DNA of 64,000 nt from Termitomyces sp. T153 (lineage: Eukaryota > Basidiomycota > Agaricomycetes > Agaricales > Lyophyllaceae): NCBI GenBank assembly GCA_018296165.2, contig JACKQL020000008.1, positions 1,364,001 to 1,428,000 of the forward strand, read 5' to 3'. This document shows positions 43,790-55,405 of the stretch, piece by piece. How positions within the stretch are numbered: position 1 is the stretch's first letter; each line of letters opens with the position of its first letter. Below the pieces are notes generated by a model. That model was not told where the DNA came from. It worked only from the letters and a program-made list of their open reading frames with translations, and searched no databases. The position numbers and the translations under genes are program-made.

Positions 43790-45114
43790 ATGCCTGCCGC
43801 CCATGATGTATACGTTGGACAACTCGGTGGCCTGGGGCTGCAATATGGTTATCCTCTATATCATCCTGATCCTCCCCAAGGTGAAACCTCTATAGAACTT
43901 GGCGATGTAGGCTTCACCAGGGAAGGGTCTTTCATTCGCCTTTTTAGCGCTTCCAAACAGCGTGATCACCCTGTTCAGGTTCATGGTGTCCCAGATAATT
44001 TTGAGCAGCTGGATTTGGGTGTGATACAAATTCGCAATAACGAGCTGGAACCTGGCCCTCTCTATTCTGAATCTGTCGATACTGTTCAAGTCAATCTAGG
44101 CTCACCAGGGTGCGTCTAAGTCAATATCTCTCTCCTTGAGATCCTTCTGATATACAGTGAATAGGCCTGTTCTCCCCTTGGATGCATCTTTTAATTTTAA
44201 CTGCACTTCGGCAAAGGGGGCTGTCCTTATGCTAGAAACTCAGATGAAATATGAGACAACTCTTCAGGACCAACGTATTGACACTTATCTCCGTCGAAAT
44301 TGTCTTTCATGGCACGAATTCGCGCGACGTAATGGTTTTGGGCTGTCTTTTAGCGATTTGATGCTCGTAGTCGGGTGTTCCAAGACGGCAGGTTGGTCAT
44401 CTTCCGTCTATTGGGACAGCAAAAGTGGCTTTGATCTCTCATTCTCGCTGGGGATGTTCGCTGTAAAGAGCAAAAAAACGGGTATTGTGTTGAACAGGAA
44501 AAGTGAATCACGACCTATCAATCCCAATCGAGTTAACCAGACAGTATTCATCAAGACATATCGTCTAGGATCGCGCCAGCTCTACCATTTGTCTCTTGCC
44601 CGTCTATTTATCCAACTATTCAATCGGAAACGTGGCCGGCCTACTGACAATGACAAGCACGGAGAGGAATCAACTGCAGCCGCCAGAGCGCTTCTGAACA
44701 ACCCAGAGCTATCAGGGGGTGTCAACATGCCAACTTCTGGTTCCGTTGAAGCACTCGCTCCGCAAGTGGTGAACCCTGTACTTGTTTCTCTTCGCCTTCT
44801 CTTCAAATTTGACACATTGATTATAATCTTAGGATTTCAATCCTGCGGCTGTACTTCTCGGACTTGAGCTCGAGGTTTGTCTTTTCCATTGTTTCAACAC
44901 CCTACCGGTAATGAATAATAGCTAGACAAGTGATGCAGACTGTGCTGTTGTTCATGATGACATTTGGTGCTTTCCAACTCCCGAGGTATCAAAAATGGTT
45001 CACGAATACACCACATTTTATTTTGACGAGTACCCCTCTTTGTTGGTAAGTAAAACTTGCTATTGTGTATCTCTCTTTTTTCTCAAGGAATACATGCTAG
45101 AATTTATCAAGTAG
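43790..45114 (+). CDS. Uncharacterised Agaricomycete family protein
   Basis: Multi-exon gene of about 370 residues. Exon 1 (43790-44110) encodes YGYPLYHPDPPQGETSIELG, VGFTREGSFIRLFSAS and ELEPGPLYSESV. It splices (GTGCGT...AATAG) to PVLPLDASFNFNCTSAKGAV, followed by LMLVVGCSKTAGWSSSVYW and NQTVFIKTYRLG. Later exons give DFNPAAVLLGLELE, then AVVHDDIWCFP and EYTTFYFDEYPSLL, and a short last exon EYMLEFIK with TAG at 45112-45114. The family is widespread and multicopy in Agaricomycetes and contains a GDVGF-x-REG-x-F-RLFNA hallmark; I know of no assigned function. No signal peptide or membrane helix is visible. The kinase K4 frame opens immediately behind it on the same strand. Confidence 0.8.
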
Positions 45115-45286
45115 AAGGGGTCAACTGGATGAACATAAGCCCAATGACACTCACGAGAACGATATATTTTCAGTCAGCGATCAAAATCTTTCTAGTGATT
45201 CAGAAGTTTTATCTGCTCATGGCGGATATGGGTCATCCGAGCAAGATCACAATCATATTGTCTCCACGACTGATCGCCTGGCTTCC

Positions 45287-46700
45287 ATGGAGCTCTCCAG
45301 CAACACCCTGGAAACAAGCCATCAGATCTCCCTCATGTGGGCTCGTCTCATCAAGATATTCAGAAATCCTAAAAAGTACAACGAGTTTTTGAGCTTTCGC
45401 AATGAAGCGGCTCAAGACTTGCTTGATCTCCTGCAGAAGGTGCGATACCACGTTTTTTCCTACCATGAATGCTGCTTCTAATTGCATCTTTAGCTACTCG
45501 ACCATGCTCCATTACAACCACATTCTCGAGTGATTCTCTGCGTAGCTCTTGTTTGCCTCTGTGAAAAGTCTGGGCTTTGCCCTCGATCTTTCTTCCTCGA
45601 AGGTGTCCTTGTAGATTCACCTGATCCATTCTGGTTTGATACTTTTGGTGCTATCTATCAGGCCCAGCACAGCGGGAGGGTCGTATGCGTCAAAGCAGTC
45701 AGGGCGTATAGCTTCGAAGATCGACCTGCCCGTGAAAAGGTTACTTCGTATTTTTTGTTCTCTATGGTATAATCTTATTGTCAAATAGGCATACTTACGT
45801 CAAGCAGCTTTATGGGGCCAGTTGTCGCATCCTAATATTCTCCCCTTCTATGGAATTTGCCGCCTCAGCGATCATGAACAGACATTATGTCTGGTGTTGC
45901 CTTGGATGCATAACGGGAATATCAGAGAATTCCTGAGTACCCCAGCTCAATCACAACGAGACAGAACTCCAATGGTATTCAGCGCTACCTTATTTCCATC
46001 CAGTCTCTTTGCTGATCATCTTGTATAGATATCCGATGTCGTGTTAGGAATGAAGTATCTCCATGAGAATGGAGTTGTCCATGGAAACTTGAAGAGTTTG
46101 AATATTCTTGTCACGGAATCTGAACGTGCATGTCTTGCAAACTTTGACCTTTCACATGTTACGGAATCGAGTGGCCTCGGAGGTCTCGCTCTCTCGTCCC
46201 GTCAAGCTGATGGTGGTACAATGGGCTTTGAAGCTCCAGAACTCGTCGAATCCGAGTCAAAAAGGACGAGCGCAAGCGATGTATTTGCCTTCGGAATGGT
46301 CTGCTTTGAAGTAGGTTTAAACGATTTTCTTTCCATTGCAGGTGGTGATTTCTACGTTGCATAGATATTCACTGGAGAGCTACCACTCGGTGACAGGCGC
46401 AGAGCAGCTGCCTACAAGATTCATTCCGGAGAACGCCCTAAGCGGCCCACCGAAGAAGTACATATACAGCGTGGCTTGAGCGATACAATGTGGGCATTGA
46501 TGGAGAGGTGTTGGTCTCACTCTCCAGAATATCGTCCAACCGTCGATGAGATCCTGCGTGAACTTCCTCCTGTAGGGACAAGTCTGCTACCTGAAAGTTG
46601 GAAATGGACACGCACCCAAAGACCCGGTTTCATGATGTCGGATGGACAGGTGGATGCAATTATCGCAAAAGCTCTTGCTCACCTGCAACCACTATTATAA
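45287..46700 (+). CDS. Kinase K4, predicted pseudokinase
   Basis: Same exon plan as K2: helical module (ARLIKIFRNPKKYNEFLSF, NEAAQDLLDLLQK, ALVCLCEKS), then a kinase fold ending HLQPLL. Three catalytic hallmarks are changed: the glycine loop reads FWFDTFGAIY (K2 RGGFGDIY), the catalytic loop reads VVHGNLKSLNIL (Asp to Asn), and the DFG motif reads ANFDLSHV. The beta-3 lysine in VCVKAV, FEAPELV and C-lobe motifs (CWSHSPEYRPTVDEIL) remain, and the frame is open through all exons. K2 is its closest relative. A kinase-dead signalling scaffold or an early pseudogene are both possible. The open frame extends upstream of 45287 to about 45120 without an ATG, so the true start is uncertain. Confidence 0.75.
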
Positions 46701-46967
46701 AAATTTGTCCTTTTCTTTCATCATTGAACTGTTTCTTTACGTGTTCAAGTTGGCATAGTCTCCTTGATACTACATACATCTGTTCGATGTAGATCATGGT
46801 TCTGTGAGCCTGATAAGATAGTCCAGCCGCAAATCAAATAGTCTGATCAAGGTTGGATCATGATATTGCACACATGCCAGTTATATAAGAAAAGGCAAAG
46901 TGTGAAAAATGCAGGTGTAATAGAGAACAGACCAGAGACAACAAGTAGTACAAGTGTGTCGACTGAT

Positions 46968-49683
46968 TCAGGCGATATAGGTGAGGATATCTTTCGATCC
47001 GTGTACATGCTCAATGTATTCTTTCTCAAGAAGTAATTCAATTGTCTGTCAAAGATCATCAATATTTCAATCCTTTCCAGTACATCAACTCTAAAGATCA
47101 AATTTTACCTTATTAACATCAGAGATCTGCGGTGTAAAAAGATTCAACTCGAAGACCTGTGAGACAATCTCCTGAACGAGAGTTTGCTTCTTCATGGTTT
47201 TTCGAGTCTTCATCAGACTGCGATACCCGTAACCATCTACTTGAGGCTAAGCGGAAGGAATTCAACACTTGTAACGTACCGGACGATGGTCGTTTGGAGG
47301 ACATATTTCCGACCCTCATTCGCCATCTTGATGGATTCGGTCTCGACATCAGCTTCGATAGGCAAGTTCAGGTGAACTCGTGTTTTTTGAGACTTGAAGT
47401 CTGACAATGACAATGAATTCAAAATCGATTGAACCAAAAGAGAGAGAGAGAGTTTCTTATCTTACTTCTGTTGAGATCGTAGTGATCATTCTCTTCGGTG
47501 ATAAGAATCTCAGCTTTCACAAGCGATGTCAGCACCTGTGACAGGACATCCTTTGAAATCGACGTTGCTGTCCAAAGCTCATCAAACGACATTGTGTCGT
47601 TCTTGTTATACTGCAGCAAGACTGCCATTTGATATGAATTCGTCATGAGAATGCAGTTTCTATCAAGATATGTTGTTCGTAGCTCGGTCTTTGAGTACTT
47701 CCATAGGCAGATGAGTTTGCGCCCTGGGTATTCGGTCTGATAGAAATCACGAAATCGTTCATATACTGGTACAATCTCGATAGGGATGGTGAAGTCATGT
47801 GGAGCTGATTTCAGGAGCCAGGTTTGAGCACCGAGAATCAAGACGCTGAAACCAAATGTCGTTTTGCCATGATCCTGTGCCATAAGTTTCTTGAACAAGT
47901 CAGTTATATCTTTGCTAATGCTCATATCTGTAGAAGGCTTGAGTTAAGACGCCTTCGGAGGTGTCGATATGCGTACCAATCAACATTCGCTGAAGGTTAT
48001 GAACGTATACTAAACCACAGGCTTCCCTGAGCTTGGAGATCATACTTGCTTCTCTCTCGTCAGAAGCAGAGACATGGTGAATAAGACGACTGGAAAGTTT
48101 CCTCGCATGGGATGTTTGATAAACATCTTTTTCCTCAAGGTATCGGAACAATGTCATCTAAGAGATTGTTTGGTATCAAATATGTCTCTGTGAAAGAGTT
48201 TACGCACGATATTATTGAGCTTCGTTTCGAGGGCATCTTCAGTTATCTTGTTGTCTTTTCTTAGGAGTATGTCTGCGCATTGAGAAAGGAGTTCCTGGGA
48301 TTTGATAGTCGATGATCCAGTGACAGCATTGCAATTGACAAGTTCTCGATAGGCCCTATCCAAACTGGCTGTGAAGACGGCTGCACCCTTGAAGGTTCTT
48401 GTAATCATATTTGAAAATCTGTGATGTATTTCAGAAAGTACATTGACGTAGGCCGTTGGATCAACGTTGTCAGCGTCGTGTTCCCCTGCTTTGATTAAGT
48501 CTGAGACGGTGACCAAGCCAACTGTCTTGATGTGACTCTCGAACTTCTTACACATGCCCTCCACACCTTCGGGAAAGCGTACAAGGACAGCATATATGAG
48601 TTGCATATCCTCTTCTTGATCGTGATCGAGACATTTCTGGAAAGCGTCCCACAGGGCTACGAAGTACGGGCGAACATCGTCACACGTAGTCATCAATGTT
48701 TTATGAGTTTTGTCATGTACGTATCGTGAAACCCGATCTTTTTCTCGTAGATGACGTTCAAGTTCGCTAATGTATTCTGATATGTTTCCTGAACTGAACT
48801 TGAGCTTGTCTGGGAAATAATGCCTCGTTGCCTGGAGAAATGGCTTCTCAAAATGAACGTCGTAAACATCGAGACATTCCTTGTGAGGGTCTGTACCATT
48901 GATCCCAAGGGATATAAACGAGTTGATAACTGTTTTCACGAGGTCCTGATCGATGGATGTAGGTTTCTCCTTTCGTGTGATGAAGTGAAGTATGGCAGTT
49001 GTTAATTTTTGGTCCTCTTTTTGAGCCTTTGACAAAATCATGTCTTTCCACTGCACTAGAGCAAGCTAAGGCTGCATTAAGAATGGCAGGAAAAAGCATT
49101 AGCTGTTTACACACGGTATATATCGGATAAATCGTCATCCTTCCTTCTTTTCTCTCTCTTTGAATCCAGTATTGGTCGAAATGTGCCAAGACATGGCTAA
49201 GAAAGTTTGCCCTTGCGGTGTAGTAATCCCACTGAGTTGCGTAGTACCTGAGCAACTCGATATCTTGTAGCCTTTCAAATTCCTAGCGATAGACAAGTTA
49301 GCTGCCATATTGCAGACACAGCAGAGAGAACAAACGTCAACTATTAAGTTGAGGTACTCTACAAGGCAGTCAAGTACCTTGAAATACAACTTCGGACATT
49401 TTTGCTCCAACCGGCAGTCGTCCGGCTAAAAACATCACTTAAAATTGTCAATTGAGATACCAGCCAGACTTCCCACCCGGTATGACTTAGAACTAGTCAT
49501 ATAGTTGTAGACCATCGTGTATAACGCGATGTAATCCCGGTAATCCTGACTTGCTAGAACAGTACTACTATTCATGACAAACTCGATCTTCTTGCACAGG
49601 TCAGTCCATATCTCAGCATGATCGACACCTCGTCCAAGCTTGGCATCAGCGTTATGTTTATGGATACTGTTTGAGCGGGTCAT
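46968..49683 (-). CDS. CUL1: Cullin, CUL1/Cdc53 type (SCF scaffold)
   Basis: Multi-exon gene, about 750 residues. N-terminal cullin repeats: EIWTDLCKKIEFVMNSS...YIALYTMVYNYMTSSK, ELLRYYATQWDYYTARANFL, then 49056-48154 (WKDMILSKAQ..., SEYISELERHLREKDRVSRY). Cullin-homology domain: LFRYLEEKDVYQTSHARKLS, HHVSASDEREASMISKLREA, YQMAVLLQYNKNDTMSFDEL. C-terminal winged helix rebuilt over two introns: TTIVRLMKTRKTMKKQTLV then LLLEKEYIEHVHGSKD and stop TGA at 46970-46968. The lysine in IVRLMK is the expected NEDD8 acceptor. Cullin-1 bridges SKP1/F-box proteins and RBX1. The ATG at 49683 (MTRSNSIHKH) is the more likely start; an in-frame ATG at 49782 is possible. It is tail to tail with K4. Confidence 0.92.
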
Positions 49684-51050
49684 GGAAACTGAAGCGCTGA
49701 AGGTAGAGATCAAGAGCGATAGTGATAGGCAAGATGAACACTGACTGATTCGTTGACGATAAACGCTTCTGTGGGACGGCATGTTCCATACTATTAGGCG
49801 CTCAGCAATAATAGCCCACGCTATGCAATATAGTTATGCGTGGTGATTGAGCGCTTCCTAGTACACTTGCATTAGATATTATCAATCAATAACGTTATTG
49901 TGAGACGTACTTGACGTTTTGAAATTCTCCACTTCTACAAAATCATCAATGTCGTTGATTCTCCTGTAGGAGTCAGCATAATGGACGTTAGCGCCTTTGG
50001 GTATACGTAACCGTGCTGCCGTAAATCGAAGGATGAATACCCGAACATGGGATGACAAGGCAGAACAAGGAAATCAGAAAAAAGGACCAAAAAGAATTCG
50101 GTTGTAGCACTCAGTAGCACTTGCAGGGATCCCCAGGTCCTTTCCAAGACGGCGGCTACTCCTATCCACGCAGTTGTCATCTCATTCCAAATCACATTGC
50201 CAGTTGCGTAGAGGGATAACATATGGAGGTGCGAGGAATATATAGTATCAGAAGGTCCAAGCTCCAAGGCGTGGATGGTTATGAGGTCACAGAAAGGAAA
50301 CTGATATCTCTCTTGTGACACTCCCGCTTTGGCAAATTCAGAATATTACCTGGAGTAGGCGGGCCACCAAGCTGCTGCTCTGACATCGAACTCAAACCAG
50401 CAGCATGAGCAGATGACTCGGAATGTGATGATAATCTTTCCGAGGCTAACAGTCGTACCAGCGACAATCAACAGATGGCCGTCTTTCTGACGCTGACAAG
50501 GCTGTTTTCGGAAAGCACTCACTTAATCTAAATTCAAGATGTATCGCAATGCATACAGGGAACCTCTTTTTCACCCTCCCGAAGAAGACTTACAACTCGA
50601 CACAATCGCATCAGAGTTATCATGAACACTTGTTCCATTAATCAACTTGTGGCGAACCACATCTTCAAAACGCTCCAAAAAAATACACGAGAATTCTCAA
50701 AAATCCAACGACTTGAAAATAAACACGCAATCAGCACAAAGAAAACCCTCAGAACGAGATGAAAAAATCACATAGAAAACAATGAACGATTCCAGTCTCG
50801 TTTCCCCAAGGAACCAAGAGCCCTTCGATCTCACCAACTTCGACCTCGACCAAACCCACTCCACCGCATTTCCTTCACATGACCCAAGTGACCCAGCCAC
50901 AGCCGCAGCCGCCTCCTCCTTCATACTCATCATACTCCTCAAAACAAGAACTTCCTCGACTCAACATGCATCCCCTCCTCGCTCTCGCCTGTTCCCTACT
51001 AGTACGCACACGACATCGCACGTATAGTAGCCCCATCACACCCGCACGGA
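49684..51050. other. Gene-poor region upstream of cullin
   Basis: Contains the cullin promoter and the 3' flank of the Cys-motif gene (from about 50690 it matches the 3' flank of copy 1). The frames at 50321-49935 and 50467-50279 (minus) show no recognised motif. No RNA gene is visible. Confidence 0.4.
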
Positions 51051-54000
51051 TCATCCGATGGCCCGACCTGGTTCGATCGATAACCGTTCGCTACCCTCTT
51101 CGTTGGACGGTGGGCTGAGGAGTGGGAGGGGACGTTCCTCGGACTTTGGCTGGAGTTCTTGAGTCTGGGTTTGGGATTGTATTTGGGGTTGTATGATCTC
51201 GGTGACCATACTCGTACTGGGAGAATCAGCGGCTTGGTGCTGTTGAGGTTGAGCAGGTGAGGAGACTCGTGCGGATGTAGACGTTAATGGCTCGGATCCC
51301 TCTCGTCGTCTCAAACTGCTCGCTTGCAAAGTGAACGGTATCATAACAGCATGCGGCGATGGTGGCGGCTGCTGCTCTTGTGGAAGGTGCGAACTAGTAG
51401 TCTCCAGCTTGCCAGTCGACTTCGACATAACACCACCCGATCCCTTCTCCATACTCTTCTCCTCCTGCTCCCCCTCCTGCTCCTTCTTCCTCTTCCTCCT
51501 CTTCTTCTACAAAACCAACACATCAATCCAAAAAAGACCAACCAAAACCCAAACCACAAAAAAAAACATACCTCAGACTCACACCCTCCAGCCGGCCGAT
51601 AATACGAAAACGCCGTCTCCTTCCCTCCCCCTGCCTGTACACCCCCTCCATACCTAGGCGACACATACCCCGCTAGCGAGTGCGGGGGTGGGGCCGGATA
51701 CGGATAAGCATACGGTGGATACGCGTATGCGTACGGGTAGCTATACGGATACATATACGACGGGCTAGGGGACGGATGTGAAGCGGAAGTGGAGGGGACG
51801 GGCAGAGGATACGCGTAGCCTGGGGGGAGGTAGTAGGGATATGAGTAGGGGGGTGGGTACGGGTACGGGTACGGGTACGGGTAGAGGTAGGGGTTTGCGG
51901 TTTGTGGGTGTGGGTATGGGTGTGTGGGCGGGACGGAAATGGGTGCCGATGCCGATGCGGGTGCGGGTGCGGAGCGGGGCTTGCGTTTATGAGGGATGGC
52001 GGTTGATGAGGACGAGGCGGAGGTTTCAGTCGTCGAGGCTCCAACACTACCAGACCCGGACCCATCTCTCATCTTCTGTTTCTTATTCGCGGGTTCCGGC
52101 GCCGGCGCAGAGGCAGAGACAGGAACAGGCGGAGGTGCATAATATGAAGCATACGTATATGCAGACGACAGAGGAAATAAAGGGGAAGACATCGTCTGAT
52201 AAACATGATACGACGCCGGACTCAGCATCCCACCACTTGTCTGCTGACGCTGGCCCATCCGAATAGTCGTGGTTCTGCCTGGGGTGCGTGTTGGGGATTT
52301 TGGTGGCTTGGGTTTGTATTCTTTGAATGTGAACTCTCTTGGGGCGTTTGTTTTCGTGCTTGTGCTTGTGTTCGGGGTTGTGGTCGCGGTCGCGGTATTT
52401 GGATTTGCAGCAGGACTTGAAGTAAAAGCTGGAGCGGGGTTTCGAGCTGTATTTGTATTTAAATATGGATTCGGATATGGCATAGAGACAGGATGCGGAT
52501 GCGGATGCGGGACGGCGGGAGTATCGACCTTGGCTCGGAAGACACTTTGGAAAATTTGAGTCTGTGGATCTGATAACGCGTTCAGAGCTGGAGCCGGTGC
52601 GAATGTTGATGTCATTGTAGGGGGAAGAGCAGGAACAGTGGTACTTATGGCAGAAGCATGATTCAAATCCAAATTTGAATGCGAGCTTGTAGTTGGCGAG
52701 GCGGTCGGTGGTGCTGGTGGGACTGAAGCGGGAGGAGCAGAGTCTATGGTGGTTAAAGTGTAATTCTGATCCAGGCTCGATGGAGTCATGGTCGTCTTCA
52801 AATCTGCCGGTGGTGCTGTATCACTGGAAGACTGCCGAGCTACCACTGGACTCCTAGCAGTAACTTCAGGCCCGGGCGCTGGGCCACCACCTTCCACTGG
52901 CTTCTCCGGAGCCTTATTCTCATCAGCCCCACCCTCGACACCAGCCACGACCTTTTCCTCCCCTCCAAGTCGCCTAACAATCTCCCGCAACCTCTCCACG
53001 TCCGCCGTCACATCCTCCGCCGCCTCCTTCCCCTTTCGCCTGTTGATCGTCGCACGCGCACGACATATCTCGCAGTGTCGCCAACGCACATCCCGCCCGA
53101 GGATATTCTGGCATTTTGGATCGGTCGATGCGCAGCTGTAGCTTGAGCGTCTGCGGACCTGATTTATTTGTTATTAGTTGTGCGGGTTATAAGGAAGGCA
53201 GGCACGGACTTTGGGTTCTTGTTCCATATTTTCATTGTCGAACGCCTCGTCCTCTTGCCGCGTCTCCTCGTTTCCTTGAGGCGCTTGCATCTCTGCTTCA
53301 GCCGGGGTATCCATACCGTCGTTCTCTTTCGCAGATTCTTCCTTTTGTTTCTGCTCTGCTCGTTCCTTTGCTTCTAGATCGCGTGTGCGTTTGAGTTGGG
53401 AGTGGTGTCGATTTTGCAGGCGGTGTTGGTCGCAGCGTTTGTAAGGATGGGTGACAGGGAGAAGTTCACGACAGTGTGAGACAGTACATATGCGGGCTGA
53501 TCCAGTCGGAGCTGTGATAGAAGTCAATTTTTGCAAATTGAAAGGAGAGCGAAATGAAAATCGTGGTGATGATCAGTCAGATAACAAATGGTCCCCACAC
53601 GTGTGTATAGAGGCAAGATACGTACCCTTGTTTTCCACAGTCGCGTTTTCCATTGGGATTTCGCGATCGGACGGCTTTTCTGGGAAATCAGGCTATATGC
53701 GCTCTTAGAGCAGAAACTGTCTCCACAACTGCATGAAACATACTGCGTTCACGAGGTCACGATCAAAAGCCTCGCGCTCTGCCTTCCATTTTTCAGGTTT
53801 TGTGGTACTGTACGTCCGATAACGCGTCCGACACAAAGAACACATTTTGTACTTGTATACATCTATGTAAAAGAAATTCGAAGCTCAGCACAAAGCCCCA
53901 CAAAAATTAATTAATTATGCTTACGCGGTATCAACATGGTGCAACCTCGAACGGAACACTCTCTCCAATCTTTCGGGTCTGATACCACCATCTCCGTGAC

Positions 54001-54411
54001 CTCGGAGTCGCGTTCCTCGTCGTTAACCGCAGACCGTGGAGACGCCGTGATCGTAGTGTTCAAAGGAGCCGACAGAGTCACCATGCCCGCGAGATCAGAG
54101 CTCGCGCTAATGCTCGAAGGGTATGTCGAGATACTATCCACGGACACTGAGGAGAGTTGTGAATCAATCGCAGCTTTACCCCAGAGTACCCAAGTATTCT
54201 GGACTGGCGGCGGCGGCGCAGGTGGCGTGGGCTCAACAATGCCCACGAGGGCGGCCTTCTCCTGCTTGCGACGGGCACGCTTGGTGGAGGCGTAAATGCG
54301 ATGTCGGCTGCGGCAGGCCTCGCACATTCTGTTGTTCAACGATGGATCGATTGGAAGCGTGCATCCTCTTACTGAGCACAGCGGGAGATCGGCCTGAACA
54401 CCCGCGTCCAT
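51051..54411 (-). CDS. Protein with repeated Cys motifs and Tyr/Pro-rich region
   Basis: Gene with at least six exons. Exon 1 from ATG 54411 carries CSVRGCTLPIDPS..CEACRSRHRIY and, split over the intron, CSVRGCTMLIPHVYKYKMC-SLCRTRYRTY; a later exon carries CTVSHCRELLPVTHPYKRC-DQHRLQNRHHSQLKR; exon at about 53150 carries KCQNILGRDVRWRHCEICRA. The spacing C-x4-C-x(11-14)-C-x2-C/H followed by basic residues looks like a repeated zinc-binding module known from uncharacterised basidiomycete proteins. Then comes a long disordered stretch, including a Tyr/Pro-rich repeat (PYPYPYPYPYP type, about 51660-51900), a Lys/Glu-rich exon (KKRRKRKKEQEG) after a GTATGT...TTGTAG intron, and a Gln-rich tail ending at TGA 51051. 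Nuclear DNA- or RNA-binding is plausible but unproven. Truncated copies lie at 39.4-43.5 kb. Confidence 0.78.
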
Positions 54412-55405
54412 CGTCCACGCAAGAGTCTGCGATCGCGCGCCTTCTCTCTGCCATCCGTCGCCGATTCAATTTCCTGCAAGAACATTTGAACCTCCGCGGG
54501 AGGAGAACAGATCTGTGAAAGGGAAAAAGTCTAATCTCCTCGATCCCTTACATAAACTTGAATCCAAAAGTAGAACATGAGCCGAACACTCCGAGGGCGT
54601 GGTCTTATTCCGCCCCTCGGATGCCAAAGACTTTGTACAACAGACGGTAGAACACTTCATCATAAGCAAGGATTTGTCATCTGGACCAAAGACACCTTGC
54701 TAGAGACCGTCTGACCACATCGAGAGACATTCATTCACGCAGCTACGGCCTACGGTCGTCGACTGAGCATGGGCGGGGGGACTGCATCGCTCCTGAGAGT
54801 ACTGTCCTGCTGAGGATGAGCGGGTGAATAGTAAAAGATCAAACCAAATTCCCGGAGAAGAGAAGCACCGCGAGAAGATTTTTGAAAACACGTACAACAC
54901 TTGCAGGATGGAACCGGAATCCATGGAGGTTGCCATACGTAATATTCACCGCTGAGTACAATAAGTAGAGGTTGTTCTCCGACCAGTTGACTTTCAAAGG
55001 CGACTAGGGCCTCAAAGGACAATGTATCTCGATCGCTAGCGCTTTGTAGTTGGCGCAGCACCGAACGTGCTACTTTCAGCTTACCGTTTACTTTGGTCAT
55101 ATGCTTCAGTTCGGCCACCACGAGGATGCTTTCCCGACGCGTCACCCAGCAGCTGACGAAGACGTTGTTATGTGCGTGAGGATGTACGGTACCAATATGT
55201 GGTGTCACTACTTATACATTAAACACCTATTTACGTTCTGATTTCAGGGTGAGATGAGATTATCGTATCGTTGTATTATAGCCCATTTAGATAGATGAAT
55301 AACAAGATCAGGCCTACCGCATGATTTGACAGTTGAATAACTTCTCACATCCCTTTTGCTTCTAATACATCCTTCAATCGCTCAACTTTGAGCTGAAATC
55401 ATTGA
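54412..55405. other. Intergenic region
   Basis: Holds the 5' flank of the Cys-motif gene and the 3' flank of the ankyrin-like gene. A minus-strand frame at 55208-54750 (152 codons, with ALVAFESQLVGEQPLLIVL) is not recognisable and may be noncoding. Confidence 0.4.

Noticed and set aside
51840..51900. GGGTAC tandem run as a microsatellite or regulatory repeat
   Set aside because: It is in frame and encodes the Tyr/Pro repeat of the Cys-motif protein, so it is explained by coding sequence.
54750..55208. 152-codon minus-strand frame as a gene
   Set aside because: No recognisable domain or conserved motif and no splice partners; left as unsupported in the gap entry.
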